64,000 bases of DNA, taken from assembly GCF_907165205.1 (NCBI RefSeq), contig NC_058189.1, positions 69,587,815 through 69,651,814 of the forward strand, given 5' to 3'. The DNA is from Coccinella septempunctata. Lineage: Eukaryota > Arthropoda > Insecta > Coleoptera > Coccinellidae. Under the pieces are notes generated by a model. It searched no databases, was not told the origin of the DNA, and saw only the letters and a list, made by a program, of their open reading frames with translations. Positions 33,165 through 44,110 of this stretch are shown piece by piece. Both the position numbers and the translations under genes were made by a program. How positions within the stretch are numbered: position 1 is the first letter of the stretch; each line of letters begins with the position of its first letter.

Positions 33165-33430
33165 GACTTTTCCCTTCGCTATCAGTCATGGCGCGTAAGC
33201 CCTTGGGGTACTGAAAGAAAAGTCCCGTCAACCCGCCTGTCCGCGTTCCGCGTCATAAGTGTTGAATCCGATATCTCTTCTTTTCTATCAGTCATGGCGC
33301 GTAAGCCCTTGGGGTAGAGAATAAGAGATACCGCTCGTCGTCAGTGAAATCCCGTAGTTGCGCTAAAATTAGACCTTTTCTTCGCTATCAGTCATGGAGC
33401 GTTAGTCCTTGGGGTAGAGAGTAAAAATCT
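33165..33430 (-). repeat. three structured repeats: conserved core within different complementary stems
   Basis: A 30-nt core beginning ATCAGTCATGGCGCGTAAGC and ending CCTTGGGGTA occurs at 33181-33210, 33287-33316 and, with changes, 33387-33416. Each is enclosed by complementary 8-nt arms of different sequence: GACTTTTC/GAAAAGTC (33165-33172, 33217-33224), TATCTCTT/AAGAGATA (33272-33279, 33323-33330) and AGACCTTTT/AAAAATCT (33371-33379, 33423-33430). The enclosed length is 43-44 nt in every case. The third stem pairs fully only as minus-strand RNA, using two G-U pairs. The spacers between units are not conserved. This suggests selection on structure, as in a ribozyme or other RNA motif. I do not recognise a known class. 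Confidence 0.7.
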
Positions 33431-33742
33431 CGAATAGATCCGCCCTGGTTGTGTTTCTTTTCATTGGAGAAATACAATTAACTACATCCCGATACTGCAT
33501 AGCAAGTCATTTCACTTAACGAAGTCATCCATAGTATCCATTTCGTCAGTTCTGGTTGGCGCATTTTATTGAACAACCTTTGATTTTTCACTGTATCCGG
33601 TATAAACTTTACAAAGTGCTCGTGACCGGATAGTATTTCCCGAATGTATGTTTGCTGATCGATTCGCTTATATTTCATACCTACACATATCTCCGTTGTA
33701 CATATAATCAGTTTCCGAAGGTGTGAATAAACTAGTACATAA

Positions 33743-33954
33743 TAGGTCCTTTCGTTTGCATAAAAAGTGTAGCACTTTTCTACACTCGATTTTAGTATTC
33801 GTTTGCTGATTGAATTTACACCAGTGTAGAGGAAGTGTAGTTTATCTGCATCTCCTTATGACTATGTGTAGATAAACTACTCTTCCTCTACACTGGTGTA
33901 AATCGAATCGAGTGTAGAAAAGTGCTACACTTTTTATGCAAACGAAAGGACCTA
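33743..33954. mobile_element. palindromic MITE with TA ends
   Basis: The outer 50 nt on each side are a perfect inverted repeat (TAGGTCCTTTCGTTTGCATA and its complement, then AAAGTGTAGCACTTTTCTAC). The inner arms also pair (TTTACACCAGTGTAGAGGAA) except for an extra segment of about 20 nt in the left arm near 33792-33811. The loop is about 20 nt. Flanking TA on both sides suggests a Tc1/mariner-type TA duplication. It is non-coding. Confidence 0.9.
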
Positions 33955-34279
33955 GTTTGATTTTGACCACTTCGTTATCGCTACCACCCTAGTAGCTGCT
34001 GTCTCCGACTAGCAGTTACTCTGGTAGGTTTGCTATTCTTCCTAGTGAAAAGAATAGCTGGCGCTCGAGATAAGTTTTCTCCGAGGTAACCACGTTACAA
34101 TTCATACAGTGTGGTCCAACGAAAACTTAATACCTCGATTATCCAGCTTTAAAGGGAAAATGTAGCGAATGATCGTTTGATGATCTGCATTATTCAATAC
34201 TTACACGAGAGCTGAATTGACAGCGTTCTACGATAGATCTAAATAAATTTGGCCAGTGAAATTACCGAATGAAAAATGG

Positions 34280-34755
34280 CGGGTTATGTTACATTTTCAT
34301 AAATACCTTCCCAAACATTTAATTTCTGGGGAAGCTGATATGGACCTCACAAAATAATCTTGGATTTTCATCTGACCAATAAGGCAGTTATGCCGGTTTA
34401 CAATGTGGTTAAGGTAAAATGGACACTCGTCCGAAAAACAAATATAGAACATGTAGTTTTGATTACCGTTAATCATATCACTGACCACTTATGGAATTTA
34501 TGTTGTTCAAGGATTCTCATGATTGTTGTGCGTGGAAGACCAGATACACCGGACAATTCCCTAGTACTAAAGGTTGTATCCATTGCCACATGACCTAAGA
34601 CAGCCACGTCCCTCGCTTCGTCTCTTTCATGCACCCTCTTTTGGTTTCCGACTGAACCAATAACGTCGAATTTGGCAACAAGTGGAACTACGTAAGTAGC
34701 ATATACATAAGGTTCTTTAAATAAAGTCGTTTTTTCTAAACAATAATTTGGAGTT
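34280..34755 (-). pseudogene. Tc1/mariner-superfamily transposase fragment, N-terminal half
   Basis: Minus-strand translation gives SVGNQKR, a spacer, DVAVLGHVAMDTTFSTRELS, GLPRTTIMRILEQHKFHKW (helix-turn-helix with the HKFH ending typical of this arthropod transposase group). In a shifted frame CFSDECPFYLNHIVNRHNC follows, whose D is the first catalytic aspartate, and ends near NVWEG/KCLGRYL. The C-terminal half is absent. At least one frameshift lies near 34480. It is the same general family as the remnant at 49822-51600, but a different part of the protein. Confidence 0.8.
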
Positions 34756-35779
34756 ACGGTGATGAAAAAAGCGGAACAATTGTCTAGTTGGAGTGAGTAT
34801 ATTGAGAAAAAATGGATCTTTCTGTGGGATTTTTCCCGACATATTGAAGGAACGATTCGCCACCTGAGAAACGTCAAAGAAGTATCTTCAGAAAGCCGCA
34901 GCATAACGGCAAAGCTCGCCATCATATGGAGCATCCCCATATTCCCTAATTGCTCGTGGAACTCCCTACCCGATGTCAGATTGCGAGCGGTTCACTTTGA
35001 TGCCGGGATATTCTTTCTACTTATTCCACTCCGAGGCATCCTTATAATTTCCGTTTGCCTCGTCTTTGCTTGTACTTCATGGAGCGTGGAAAACAAGAAA
35101 TGGGGCTCTTATATGCAAAAAGATGCCGAATGAAATTTCCTCTCCTGATACCGCGAGGTGGAGACGTACGTGACTGAGATGTGCAGGAGGTGAGCTGAGT
35201 ATTAGGAAGGCGGAAAAGTGTTTTATTTTTCGTTCTTTGTTTCGAATGCCTTGGAGAGTGTCAAAATGGGGCCGGGATTGGTCTTGTGGGGAATATGGAT
35301 TGGGATGGGTAGACTGGAGATTGGAAATATTATTATCTTCCAGATGCTGCATGATGGAAGGGTCCTACTGTTCTTTTTATCTCCTCTTTTATGTGCTCGC
35401 TTTATTGAGAGTTGAAATACTCCGTGATAAATACCCAAGAATATTACCTACAGAAAATAAGTTTCGCGAAATTGTTCAATGCACGTATTTAGCAAGCAAA
35501 ATGTGATTTTTTTCCTAAAAACTTTTGGATCTTATAAAAATACGAGGATCTTTTCAAATAAAATATTGCGTTGAGCCAATCTATGTTATTTAAAATTTGA
35601 CATCCTATATTCTATTACATTCTTGAATTTTTCCTGAAATTTGAAATTCACAGGATATTGTCGCATCAGAAAGTACCTATTGAGAAAGGGTCTAGCAGAT
35701 ACTGACGAAAGCAGATTTTGTGGGAAGGAGGATTAAACCTAGTCGGTTTTTCGAGTCAACAAGCCCAAATAAGATACAA
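34756..35779. other. no recognisable gene
   Basis: Frames of 124 codons (34759-35133, plus), 91, 89 and 71 codons overlap on both strands around 35077-35506. None has a recognised motif. The plus frame contains a hydrophobic stretch near codons 85-110, but the reverse frames are equally open, so coding is doubtful. Confidence 0.3.
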
Positions 35780-36662
35780 TACAGGGTGTATTCGAAGCTG
35801 TGGCTTTTTTTCAACAGAAGGTAGAACTGGTCAAAATGATGCGTATCACTGAAAATCACCTATACAAAACTCTCAAAATTACAAAGTTGAAAAAAAATTT
35901 GAAAATTATTACTGAAATAGATCCTAATACGACCCTAGACCGTTTGTTAGCTGAATTATCGCAAAGCTGTGGGAAAAACCCATCTCCTGATTCGACCATG
36001 TAGTTTCGTTTAGGATATTGGCTCGTTCGATATTCACTGGTAATGAAAATGGAAACTTAGGATTGCCGAATTTTTATCATCATTTTTTAGTAACTTACAC
36101 GATTTTATGAAATGGCTCATTTCGATACCAACTGACAGAAGAGACTTAGGACACAAGTGTAAAAAATAGAATAATACTTCAAAATCTCACCAATAAAATT
36201 CGTCTAAATTATTCACGAATTTTTTCACAATGGGCATCACAATCTTCTTCTTCGAACATTCCAACAATCGTCGAAAAAATGGAATGAAATGGGGAAACAT
36301 CATAGCACTTTCTCAACATAACTGACATGAGCACTTTCAAGAAACTGTCTCAATTTTCTTCATTTTTTTTCACCCTAAATTGCACGATACAACAATCACG
36401 ATTCTCTCAAAAGTGACCTGATGCATCTAATCGGATGAACTTGGTACTGAACCATTCATTGTCCAGTTTTGTTTCGTTTCTGCGATGCCGGAGTCACCTT
36501 CCACAGTCCCGTACTTGAAATTAAATGAAATTTTGTCGAACTCCTAGGGGTTGTATCTCAGCCATCTTGGATATTTTATATAGACAATTTTGGGTTAAAC
36601 GAATTATTTTTATGAGTTCTACCTTCTGTGAAAAAAAACATAACCTTTGAAAACACCATGTA
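35780..36662 (+). mobile_element. MITE family B, copy 3
   Basis: Starts TACAGGGTGTATTCGAAG and ends ACCTTTGAAAACACCATGTA. Colinear with copy 2 throughout (GACCCTAGACCGTTTGTTAG, CTTCGAACATTCCAACAATC, GAGTCACCTTCCACAGTCCC). It is non-coding. The right terminal CACCCTGTA carries a change. Confidence 0.9.
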
Positions 36663-37656
36663 TATGAAATTCCAATTATGCAAAGTATGATGTGTAAAAC
36701 AGACAAAATAATTTTCAGTTATTTTAAAAACAAAACCCGATAAGGAATGGCCCTCTTTTATATCTCCATATACAATATATTCAAAACGATTTTCGGTTTC
36801 CCATTACCCATTCTCACCCTGCCATAAATGAATATCGGACCGTACTATGCTTTCACAGCGGTTTCTCCATTCCTGGTTAATTTTCATTTCGTAACTGACA
36901 TAAGTCAATTATAGGGAAATTATTCACATTACTATATTCCATAAACATTCGCATGTTATTGAAACGTAGTCAGTTTCAATTGGGAACTGAAATGGACTAA
37001 CGAATAAATAAAATGGTTTTCAATGGATGTATTCCACGAAAACTTTTAACATCACAACGGAAATGGATCCGAGGATTGGTTGGAGAGGACTGTAGATTAC
37101 TCTGATTTGGCAACCAGTGTGCGACAGAATTGAAAATCGGTCAAATACATTTCAGAGCTCTTTTGTTGCTTCCGCATAACAACTCCAATTCTGCGTGATG
37201 ACAACTTTAAAAATTAGAAGACTGTCGAGACAATTTTCCGAAAAATTCGATATTCACTAATGAGGTTCTGAACTGACAATCTATTTTTCATATGGGTGTC
37301 TTAAGTTTTTTTGGTAGGTGGGTAGAACGTATCGAAACTTCGAAACATTTCTTGAACAATTGTCAAAGTTGCATGATGATATATGATGATGAACATACCA
37401 TGTTTTTATTTCCATTCAAAAACAAATCAGGCCATACAATACCCTGTATTGTATGTCCTCATTCAGTTGGTTTGAAATAAACTGTCTATTAGAACGATAA
37501 AAAAAGAAGACCCTATAATAGGAGAGAGTATTATATCTCAGATGATAATATAAAGGACCACCAATTTATCATATAAATACTTCTTCAGTAGGTTGTCCCT
37601 CAGATGGACAGATTTTTTTATAATTTCTTTACTACTCCAAGTGCCTCAAAATATTA
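36663..37656. other. no recognisable gene
   Basis: AT-rich, low-copy sequence. The longest frame is 62 codons (37292-37480). No repeats shared with other parts of the window were noticed. Confidence 0.4.
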
Positions 37657-38518
37657 TACAAGGTAAACAAATGCAAAGGACCAGAGGAGATGATTCTTCG
37701 ATGAAAATAAGCAGGGGTAGTACCTACAAATCGAAATCGACCTCCCTTCCAAGATACAACCTTTGGAATCGATGACGAGTTGACAGTTTTTAATTTTTTT
37801 CACGGGTTCAAAAAACACTGAGTCATAAAACTATACATAATATGAAGCACTGGGTAGATGTTACTCACATAATTTTTTTCAGATCTCATAACTTTATTAT
37901 TAGAGGTTGAAAATAACAACCCCTCATAATTTTCCTCCAAAAATTGTTTTCGTGGGACAGATTTTCGAAAAATAAAATTCTCTTCTGGTTTCCTATTCAA
38001 TTCTGGAGAAAAAAGTCTATTGCAAAATTTCGATATAGTCGATACTTTTCTCAGAATAAATTAAAACTTACCAGCAGTATACAAAGGTATATGACGCAGA
38101 GAGTTGATGCATGTATTTTAGCGGGAGGTAGTCATTCTATGGAGCACTTATACGATGAAATTTAATGAACAGTGATCAGAACTGCTTAAAAGTTTTTATT
38201 TATTCCGAGAAAAGTATCGACTGTATCGATTTTGCAAGAGACTATTTCTCTCCAGAATTGAATGGAAACCATAAGAGAATTTTATTTTTCGAAAATATAT
38301 CCCAAGAAATCTACTTAGTGCTTCATATTATGTACAGTTTTATGACTCAGTGTTTTTTAGAACACGTAAAAAAACTGTCAACTCATCATCACCTTCCAAA
38401 GGCTGTATTTTGGAAGGGAGGTCGATTTCGAAAAAAATTTATAGGAACTACCCCTACTTATTTTCATCGAGGAATCATCTCCCTAAGTCCTTCGCATTTG
38501 TTCACAGGCACCCTGTAT
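37657..38518. mobile_element. MITE family E, long terminal inverted repeats
   Basis: Left arm TACAAGGTAAACAAATGC, GAGATGATTCTTCGATGAAA, GGGGTAGTACCTA and onward to about 37860. The right arm is the inverse, ending CATTTGTTCACAGGCACCCTGTA at 38518, quoted here from GTTCACAGGCACCCTGTA. The arms span roughly 200 bp, including AAAACACTGAGTCATAAAAC and ATAATATGAAGCACT. The terminal heptamer CAGGGTG is shared with families B, D and F. A 127-codon plus frame (38165-38548) runs into the right arm and is not supported as a gene. Confidence 0.85.
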
Positions 38519-39916
38519 ATCTGTGACAATTTCAAGCAGAGTTTTTAATTTTTTCGGCATAACTTCCAAAGAGACGATAAACCAACACGTCTCAACTGAT
38601 CAGCGATCTTCGTCAACAGCATCCAGCTCAGCCCCCCAAACGCGTTTCCGCAAACGCTCCTTGGCGAAGACGTCCCCAAATAACTCCAGAACGGAGGTCG
38701 CCACCAATAAAACTCCCCGTCTGGCTGACATCTTCCCACTTATATTACATTTTTATCTCCGGAGCCGGGCATGGCCAGACGTGGGTAGAAAATAGATGTA
38801 GTCCTACAGGACCTGAATACCTCGGAGGTTTTCCATTCTGACAATGAGGAAGCACTTTACGCCCGCCGCATTATATTATATATATATAATGCCATCTTGT
38901 GACGAAACTATACATCTTGGAGCCGGAAGGGTGAAGAATTGCCAGCAAGAATCCGAAAAGTAGGTGATGGAAACTAATTCTAGGGACATACATCAAGAGG
39001 CCCCTGAGTGCTCGGTATAAATAACGGAGTAAACTACGAAAACGTTTTAGGTCGCGTGGATCACTGAAATATTGAAGTGGGTTAGCGAGTTTTCAGTTGG
39101 GAATGCAGCTAATTCTTTGTGGATTGTGGAGGAAAAAGTTGATATCGTTCGGCTACAATTCGAGATCATCCTATTGGTCCGGAAAATCCAACAATAAGTG
39201 TGAAAAATTTAATTTCTTATTTATGCTACATTTAAAATACAATTATTGTGCAAAAAATAACTGAAAATTTTATTAATAACTGACAAGACCTCAGTACAGA
39301 GTGAACATTGGTATACGTCTCAAGAACTACTACCTAGTTTCGTAGAAATTTACAGGCATGGCGCTTGTTAAGCCCACATTATTCCTCTTTAGTAGAGCTC
39401 TCCGATTTTCATCTTTCATCAGTTCCTAAATTAATTCTCCATATTCTGTTCTCAGCAAATTTTCTTGACCTTTTTTTTTCAGTTAAAAAAATTCCTCTTT
39501 TGCCTCCGGCTATCCGTTCGAAATCAAATTATGGGACCCGGCGTCTTAATTCTCAAAATACAAGGATATTAGCGCCGCGTGAACGAGACGCCCTAAAATA
39601 TTCACCCTTCCTTCATGATTCATTTTACACCCTAGCTTAACCTACCCCAGGCTGACGTATTTTCGTAAGCGCCGCATTTTGCAATTAATTATTTCCACTT
39701 CCCCGAAAGATGTTCGGGGTAATTTTTTTTTAAATTTAGATATGCAAATTCTTCCAGGGAGTTGTCGAATTTTTCGCCGCTAAAGGTGGTCATACACGTA
39801 ACTGAAACAGTATATTAGATTTGTTTGCAGCTAAGAACAAATTAACAACAAGAAAATATCATCTGAAATATGAAATCTTGGTCATTAATCGGTTCTGGAG
39901 ATAATCAATCAATATA
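38519..39916. other. no recognisable gene
   Basis: Low-copy sequence with somewhat raised GC near 38580-38850. Frames of 90, 64 and 91 codons lack motifs. A short ATATATAT tract lies near 38870-38888. Confidence 0.35.
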
Positions 39917-40420
39917 TACAGGGTGTGTCTTTGACTCGTACAAATATTTTAACAGAAGATTATTGAGGTCAAAAGAAATACTTTTTTCCCATACCATTTT
40001 TTCCGATTTTGCCATGGTAAGAAGATATAGCCATTTTAAGTTTTCATAATGAGCTGTGCCACTCCTGAAAAAAGGGTTTTACAAAACGTTCAAATATTCA
40101 TTAGATATAGCTCTAACTTTGTTTCAAGAGTTGGGTTCTTTAAAATTTTGGTATTTTTATGATACGTAATGGTCGTATAAAGAGAAAACTGGAAGACGTG
40201 GGTTCGAAAAAAATTCATCAAATAAATGAAAAATTATATTCCGAAATTCATTTCATTCCATTAAACTATTTGTGAGATAAAAAAATTTTTTTTATTATTT
40301 TTCAACAGCCTGTATCTTTTACACCGAGCTGATTCGGAAGAAATGATAAGGGAAAAAAGTGTTTCTTTCGACCTCATGAATCCACTGTTACAATATTTAT
40401 ACGAGTCGAAGACTCGTATA
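39917..40420. mobile_element. MITE family D, copy 5
   Basis: Starts TACAGGGTGTGTCTTTGACTC and ends in the inverse arm GTTTCTTTCGACCTCATGAATCC ... ACGAGTCGAAGACTCG. I quote both in parts only: GTGTGTCTTTGACTCG and ACGAGTCGAAGACTCG. The last CACCCTG has been replaced by TATA, directly followed by the end of MITE B. It is non-coding. Confidence 0.85.
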
Positions 40421-40930
40421 TACAGGGCGTTTTCAAAGGTGAGGTTTTTTTTGACAGAAGGTAGAACTCATCGAAATAAGTCGTTTAGCCAAAAATTGTC
40501 CATATAAAATATCCAAGATGGCTGAGATATAACCCCTAGAAGTTCGACAAAATGGAACCGTGGAAGGTGACTCCGACATCGCAAAAACGGAACAAAACAT
40601 AAACAAATGGCTGGACAATGAATGGTTCAGTACCAATTTCATCGGATTAGATGCATCAGGTCACTTCTAAAAGAGTCATAATTATTGTATCGTTCAATTT
40701 AGGGTGAAAAAAAAGTACAATATCGAGGCAGTTTCTTGAAAGTGCTTATGTTAGTTATGTTGCAAAAATGCTATGAATGTTCTCCATTTCATCCCATTTA
40801 TACGACGATTGTTGGAATGTTCGAACAAGAAGATTGTGATGCCCATTGTGAAAAAAGTCGTGAATAATTCAGACGCTTCATTTTGACCAGTTCTGTTGAA
40901 AGAAAGCCTCACCTTCAAATACACCCTGTA
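40421..40930 (-). mobile_element. MITE family B, copy 4 (internally deleted)
   Basis: Starts TACAGGGCGTTTTCAAAGG and ends CTCACCTTCAAATACACCCTGTA. Internally it follows copy 1 to the GACGATTGTTGGAATGTTCG block and then jumps from TCAGACG to the right arm, losing about 350 bp. Same orientation as copy 1. It abuts MITE D. Confidence 0.88.
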
Positions 40931-41574
40931 TATATACTCTGGTTTCAATATACGCAAATATTTCAAAAGACCGAGGTTACACGTACACTACGACCTCAAC
41001 TCCATCCTGTTTTTACGAAAATAACACGCTTTCCACCGCCTCTCTCCCCGCCCACAGGGATTTTCCGGGATTCGCGTCTTCAAAGGAACAGCCGCCGCCG
41101 AGAGCGGGCGGCAATCTGGAGTTTAGCGAATTTATGTAACGAATTCAATGGGCAGAGTTGATTGTCTTTCTCTGGGTTCATTCGGGACGAATAATTAATT
41201 AAAATGCCGATTTAGGAAGACAATGTCAAGAGGAGATACTGCAGAGCCGCGGGAAGACGCGCGCTCGTTCCTTTATTTTTGAAAATTAATTTCGCGATCG
41301 ACTTTGATCTCCGACGCCGCGCCGCGCTGTTGGGGAAATTGGAGAGATTCAGTTTTGCCGCTTGTGAGTTCGTATTTTCGTATGCCGCTTTGATTCTTCT
41401 GAATCGCTGTTGGAAATCGGGAGAGTTTGATGAGACGGCTTTGAATTGTAAGCCTTTTGTTTAATCTCCCCAGAAAAACCAACATTTTACCCCATCTTTA
41501 TTGGTGGGTCCCTTGCCAGATAAACGAATCATGTAAATGAGGGATATCACTAATAGCCAATATTCCTGGCCACG
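40931..41574. other. low-copy, GC-rich island; no gene recognised
   Basis: About 40980-41460 has clearly raised GC and CpG (CGCGATCGAC, CGACGCCGCGCCGCG). Frames of 61-92 codons overlap on both strands without motifs. A regulatory or CpG-rich island is possible. Confidence 0.35.
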
Positions 41575-41795
41575 CTGAGGTCCCTGGAATCACACTGGAA
41601 GCTGCCAGGGATCTCTGCTGACATGGGAGTGCCATAATACCATAAAGCAAATAGCCAGAAGCAATAAACTGACACTACTATGAGTACCAGGGCACTGTGG
41701 TATTAAAGGAAATGAAAAAGCCGATGAACTTGCAAAAAGAGCATCAAGGTTAACACCTGCTGGACCTGAGCCTTTTTGTGGGCTTGGAAAATACC
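41575..41795 (+). pseudogene. RNase-H LINE (X), 5' side of the R2-like insertion
   Basis: Across several stops this aligns with codons of the copy at 50360-51254: a block like TWE(Y)RNSIKQ, then WVPGHCG-(K)GNEKADEL, RASRLTPAGPEP. The series ends at GTGGGCTTGGAA near 41791, where the other copy continues with GACAGCAATATTAGG. It belongs to the RNase H domain of an I/R1-type non-LTR element. The left border is approximate. Confidence 0.78.
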
Positions 41796-42842
41796 AATTG
41801 CCCAAGATGTGCAACACGTACATTGATAACCCTCCCAGATACTGGTCAGGTGAGGACTATGTACGGGCAATACAGCTGCGGTCAAAATGTTTACCAACTG
41901 CTGGCCTGCCGTGGAACCAAGGACCAGAATCCGTGTGCCGGGCAGGATGCAGGCAACGTGAGTCACTCTCACACATCCTGCAAAAGTGCAGTGTCATGCA
42001 CTGGGAAATAATAGCTAGGCACAACCACCTCGCTTATCGCCTTGAGGATATAGCGATAAAGAACGGCTGGCAGGTGACGAGAGAGCCCAGGATTAGGGAC
42101 AGAGAAGGGAAACTTTTAAAGCCCGACCTTCTGCTAATTAAAGATCAGCACGTCATTGTATGCGACGTGTCAGTGAGCTGGGAGTGCCCAGAGCCTTTAA
42201 GCATGGCTTATGCAGTTAAGAAAGCCATATACTACACTCCCACCATCCTAGAGAAGGTTGAGGACCTTCACCCGGATAAGATCATAGAGGTGCTTCCACT
42301 GATTGTGGGAGCTAGAGGAGGATGGTGCCCTGAAAACCGCAATATCATCAAGATGGTTGGCGCTACAGATGCGGACATTGGTGAGATTATCCATACCGCA
42401 CTGAGGGGTGGCTGCATCATACATAAGCAGTTCAACCGCGTGGTTTGGCGCTGTGCCCGTAGGGTTCGCGAAGTTCGCGTTTAGTTCGTCCCACTGCAAG
42501 ACCTCAGTGGTAATGCTTTAACCAGTTTCGAGTGTGCGCGAATTGGTTGTATATTCGGGCTACTTATGCGGGCGGTTAGAGAGAGTTTGTTCGTGCGTTT
42601 TTGTTCGTGAGCTCCGTTCTGTACTTGGATGTATTGATTACTCTCTGTTTTTTGTCAAATGTGTCATGTACTGAACTTTTATTTTCTGTTTTATCTGTGG
42701 ACCTGACATTGTCTACGTCATCTCTGAGGTCATGTGACCGAATAGCATAGGAATATCTTTCCACTCTGTTTTTTGTGTTTTCCTTTGCTGTGAACCGCCT
42801 TTCTATACTGCCTGTAGACTGAATATTAAATAAAGCCTTATA
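41796..42842 (+). pseudogene. R2-like LINE, 5'-truncated C-terminal end and 3' UTR
   Basis: An open frame, 41798-42484, encodes the last 228 residues of an R2-type ORF. It contains NPPRYWSGEDYVRAIQLR, a zinc knuckle of CX3CX7HX4C form (CRAGCRQRESLSHILQKC), HNHLAYRLEDIA, and the restriction-like endonuclease signature KPDLLLIKD then VIVCDVSVSWE with a following lysine (AVKKAIYYT). The 3' UTR runs to about 42842 and includes AATAAAG near the end. The reverse transcriptase is missing through 5' truncation, the usual result of incomplete target-primed reverse transcription. It lies inside another LINE, not in 28S rDNA, which is the usual R2 home. The surviving frame has no stops, so the insertion may be fairly young. 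Confidence 0.88.
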
Positions 42843-43330
42843 ACAACAGTCCAACAATCGGAATTGAACAACAGAATGACCTTTTGGAGAAACACTCCTG
42901 GACTTACTCAGTGAAAGAAATTCGTGATTATTTCACCGGCCTACACCAGAAAACTGCCAAAGCTGTCACGAGCTTCGAGTGATGGTGGGACTGCTGACAG
43001 AGCACTGTCAGTACAAATATCACTTGTACCGTATAGGAGAGTCAGCAGATGAGATTTGTAGGCTCTGTGGATCAGAAGAGGAAACAACTGAACACATGGT
43101 ATGCAAGTGTCCAGAGCTGTCTGGCCTAAGAACTATTCGTATGAAGAAACCCGTCCTGGATACTCACGAGGTAGCGGCGAAGGCCCCTAAGGATGTTGTC
43201 GGTTTTATCAACACCATTGACGACCTCAATGAAATTCCTATGAAAGTGTAGGGTAGAGAACAAAAGGTCCACATGGTCGCAGTTCCCGAAAGGCTCATCG
43301 TGCCACAACGACCCTGGTTCAAATAATAAT
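42843..43330 (+). pseudogene. RNase-H LINE (X), 3' side of the R2-like insertion
   Basis: Resumes the interrupted element with CAGTCCAACAAT, GGAGAAACACTCCTGGACTT and a C-terminal zinc finger. The frame 42979-43251 encodes GLLTEHCQYKYHLYRIG, CRLCGSEEETTEHMVCKCPEL and a tail ending MKV. After the stop come GGTAGAGAACAAAAG and a short AATAATAATAAT tract at about 43326, typical of the 3' ends of I/R1-type elements. Confidence 0.85.
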
Positions 43331-43519
43331 AATATCAAAAGCCTTTATTCAAAATCGGGACGGCTACCCATCAAGGTGATCATTTCGCTCAACTCAACGC
43401 TGTTTGACTCTTCGAAGAAGAAATTAATTTTTACATCACTTCCTAAACTAAACTATCTCAAAGCTTATTTGGGAGTGCCGGAACGACCTCAATGAGGTAG
43501 GCAAGAAAAATTAGGTCTC

Positions 43520-44110
43520 TTTTAACTGGGTTTCCGGTCATTCGTAGGATATGAAAAGGCCAATACACCTGCCAGAGAGAGCACAGAAATGACAGTCACT
43601 GGCCCAGAACTCTTCTTTGGTATAGGAAAATGCACCAACAAAAAGGAGTTTATGGAGAAGGAGAAAGCCGAAAGGGAAAAACTCTGGCGGAATCTCTCAG
43701 GGATGGATCACTCCAAAAAGTTCCTTCGGAACTTTGAAACTGCCAGAATCGAAAAATATCTGGATCTCAGTAAGAACCAACTACACCTACTCACTGGCTT
43801 CCTGACAGGACATTGTCGCCTAAGAAGCATCTGTTGCGAATGGGTTTGTCGGAAAATGAAGAGTGTAGATTCTTTTGGGAGGAGGAAGAAACTCCCATTT
43901 ACCTGGTTACGGAATGCTATGCCATTGCAAACTAGAGGAAAGAGTGCTTTGGACAGGAAACTTGTAGGAGTGGGGAATTATCCTCGTTGAAGCCGTCCCA
44001 GATATTGGATTTCATCAGATCTCTGGAACTGGAAGGAAGAGTTTCTGCAGAAACTCTTTCCTATAGGTGCATTTCCTATACCACAGAAAGGCTCTGGGCC
44101 AGTAAGTGGC
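43520..44110 (+). pseudogene. I/R1-type LINE, RNase H end and zinc finger, frameshifted
   Basis: Remnants in changing frames: a VSGHS-YEGNEKAN block, TVTGPELFFGIGK, LWRNLSGMDHSKKFL, KYLDLSKNQLHLLTGFLTGHC, then a shifted LRMGLSENEECRFFWEEEET with a finger in which one cysteine is replaced, and PSQILDFIRSLELEGRV near the end. It is related to, but distinct from, the LINE at 42843-43330. Confidence 0.8.

Noticed and set aside
33292..33318. Tandem small-peptide gene (tarsal-less type)
   Set aside because: The mini-ORF (MARKPLG) lacks the LDPTG-Y motif, and the third copy has an early stop.
33165..33430. Hammerhead ribozyme
   Set aside because: The minus-strand core has CUGAUAG directly followed by CGAA or AAAA, without the GA of CUGAUGA and without a stem II.
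34759..35133. 124-codon plus frame with a hydrophobic stretch
   Set aside because: It begins antisense to a clear transposase fragment, and both strands are equally open further on.
38165..38548. 127-codon plus frame as a gene
   Set aside because: It lies largely within the right half of MITE E and runs into its inverted repeat.
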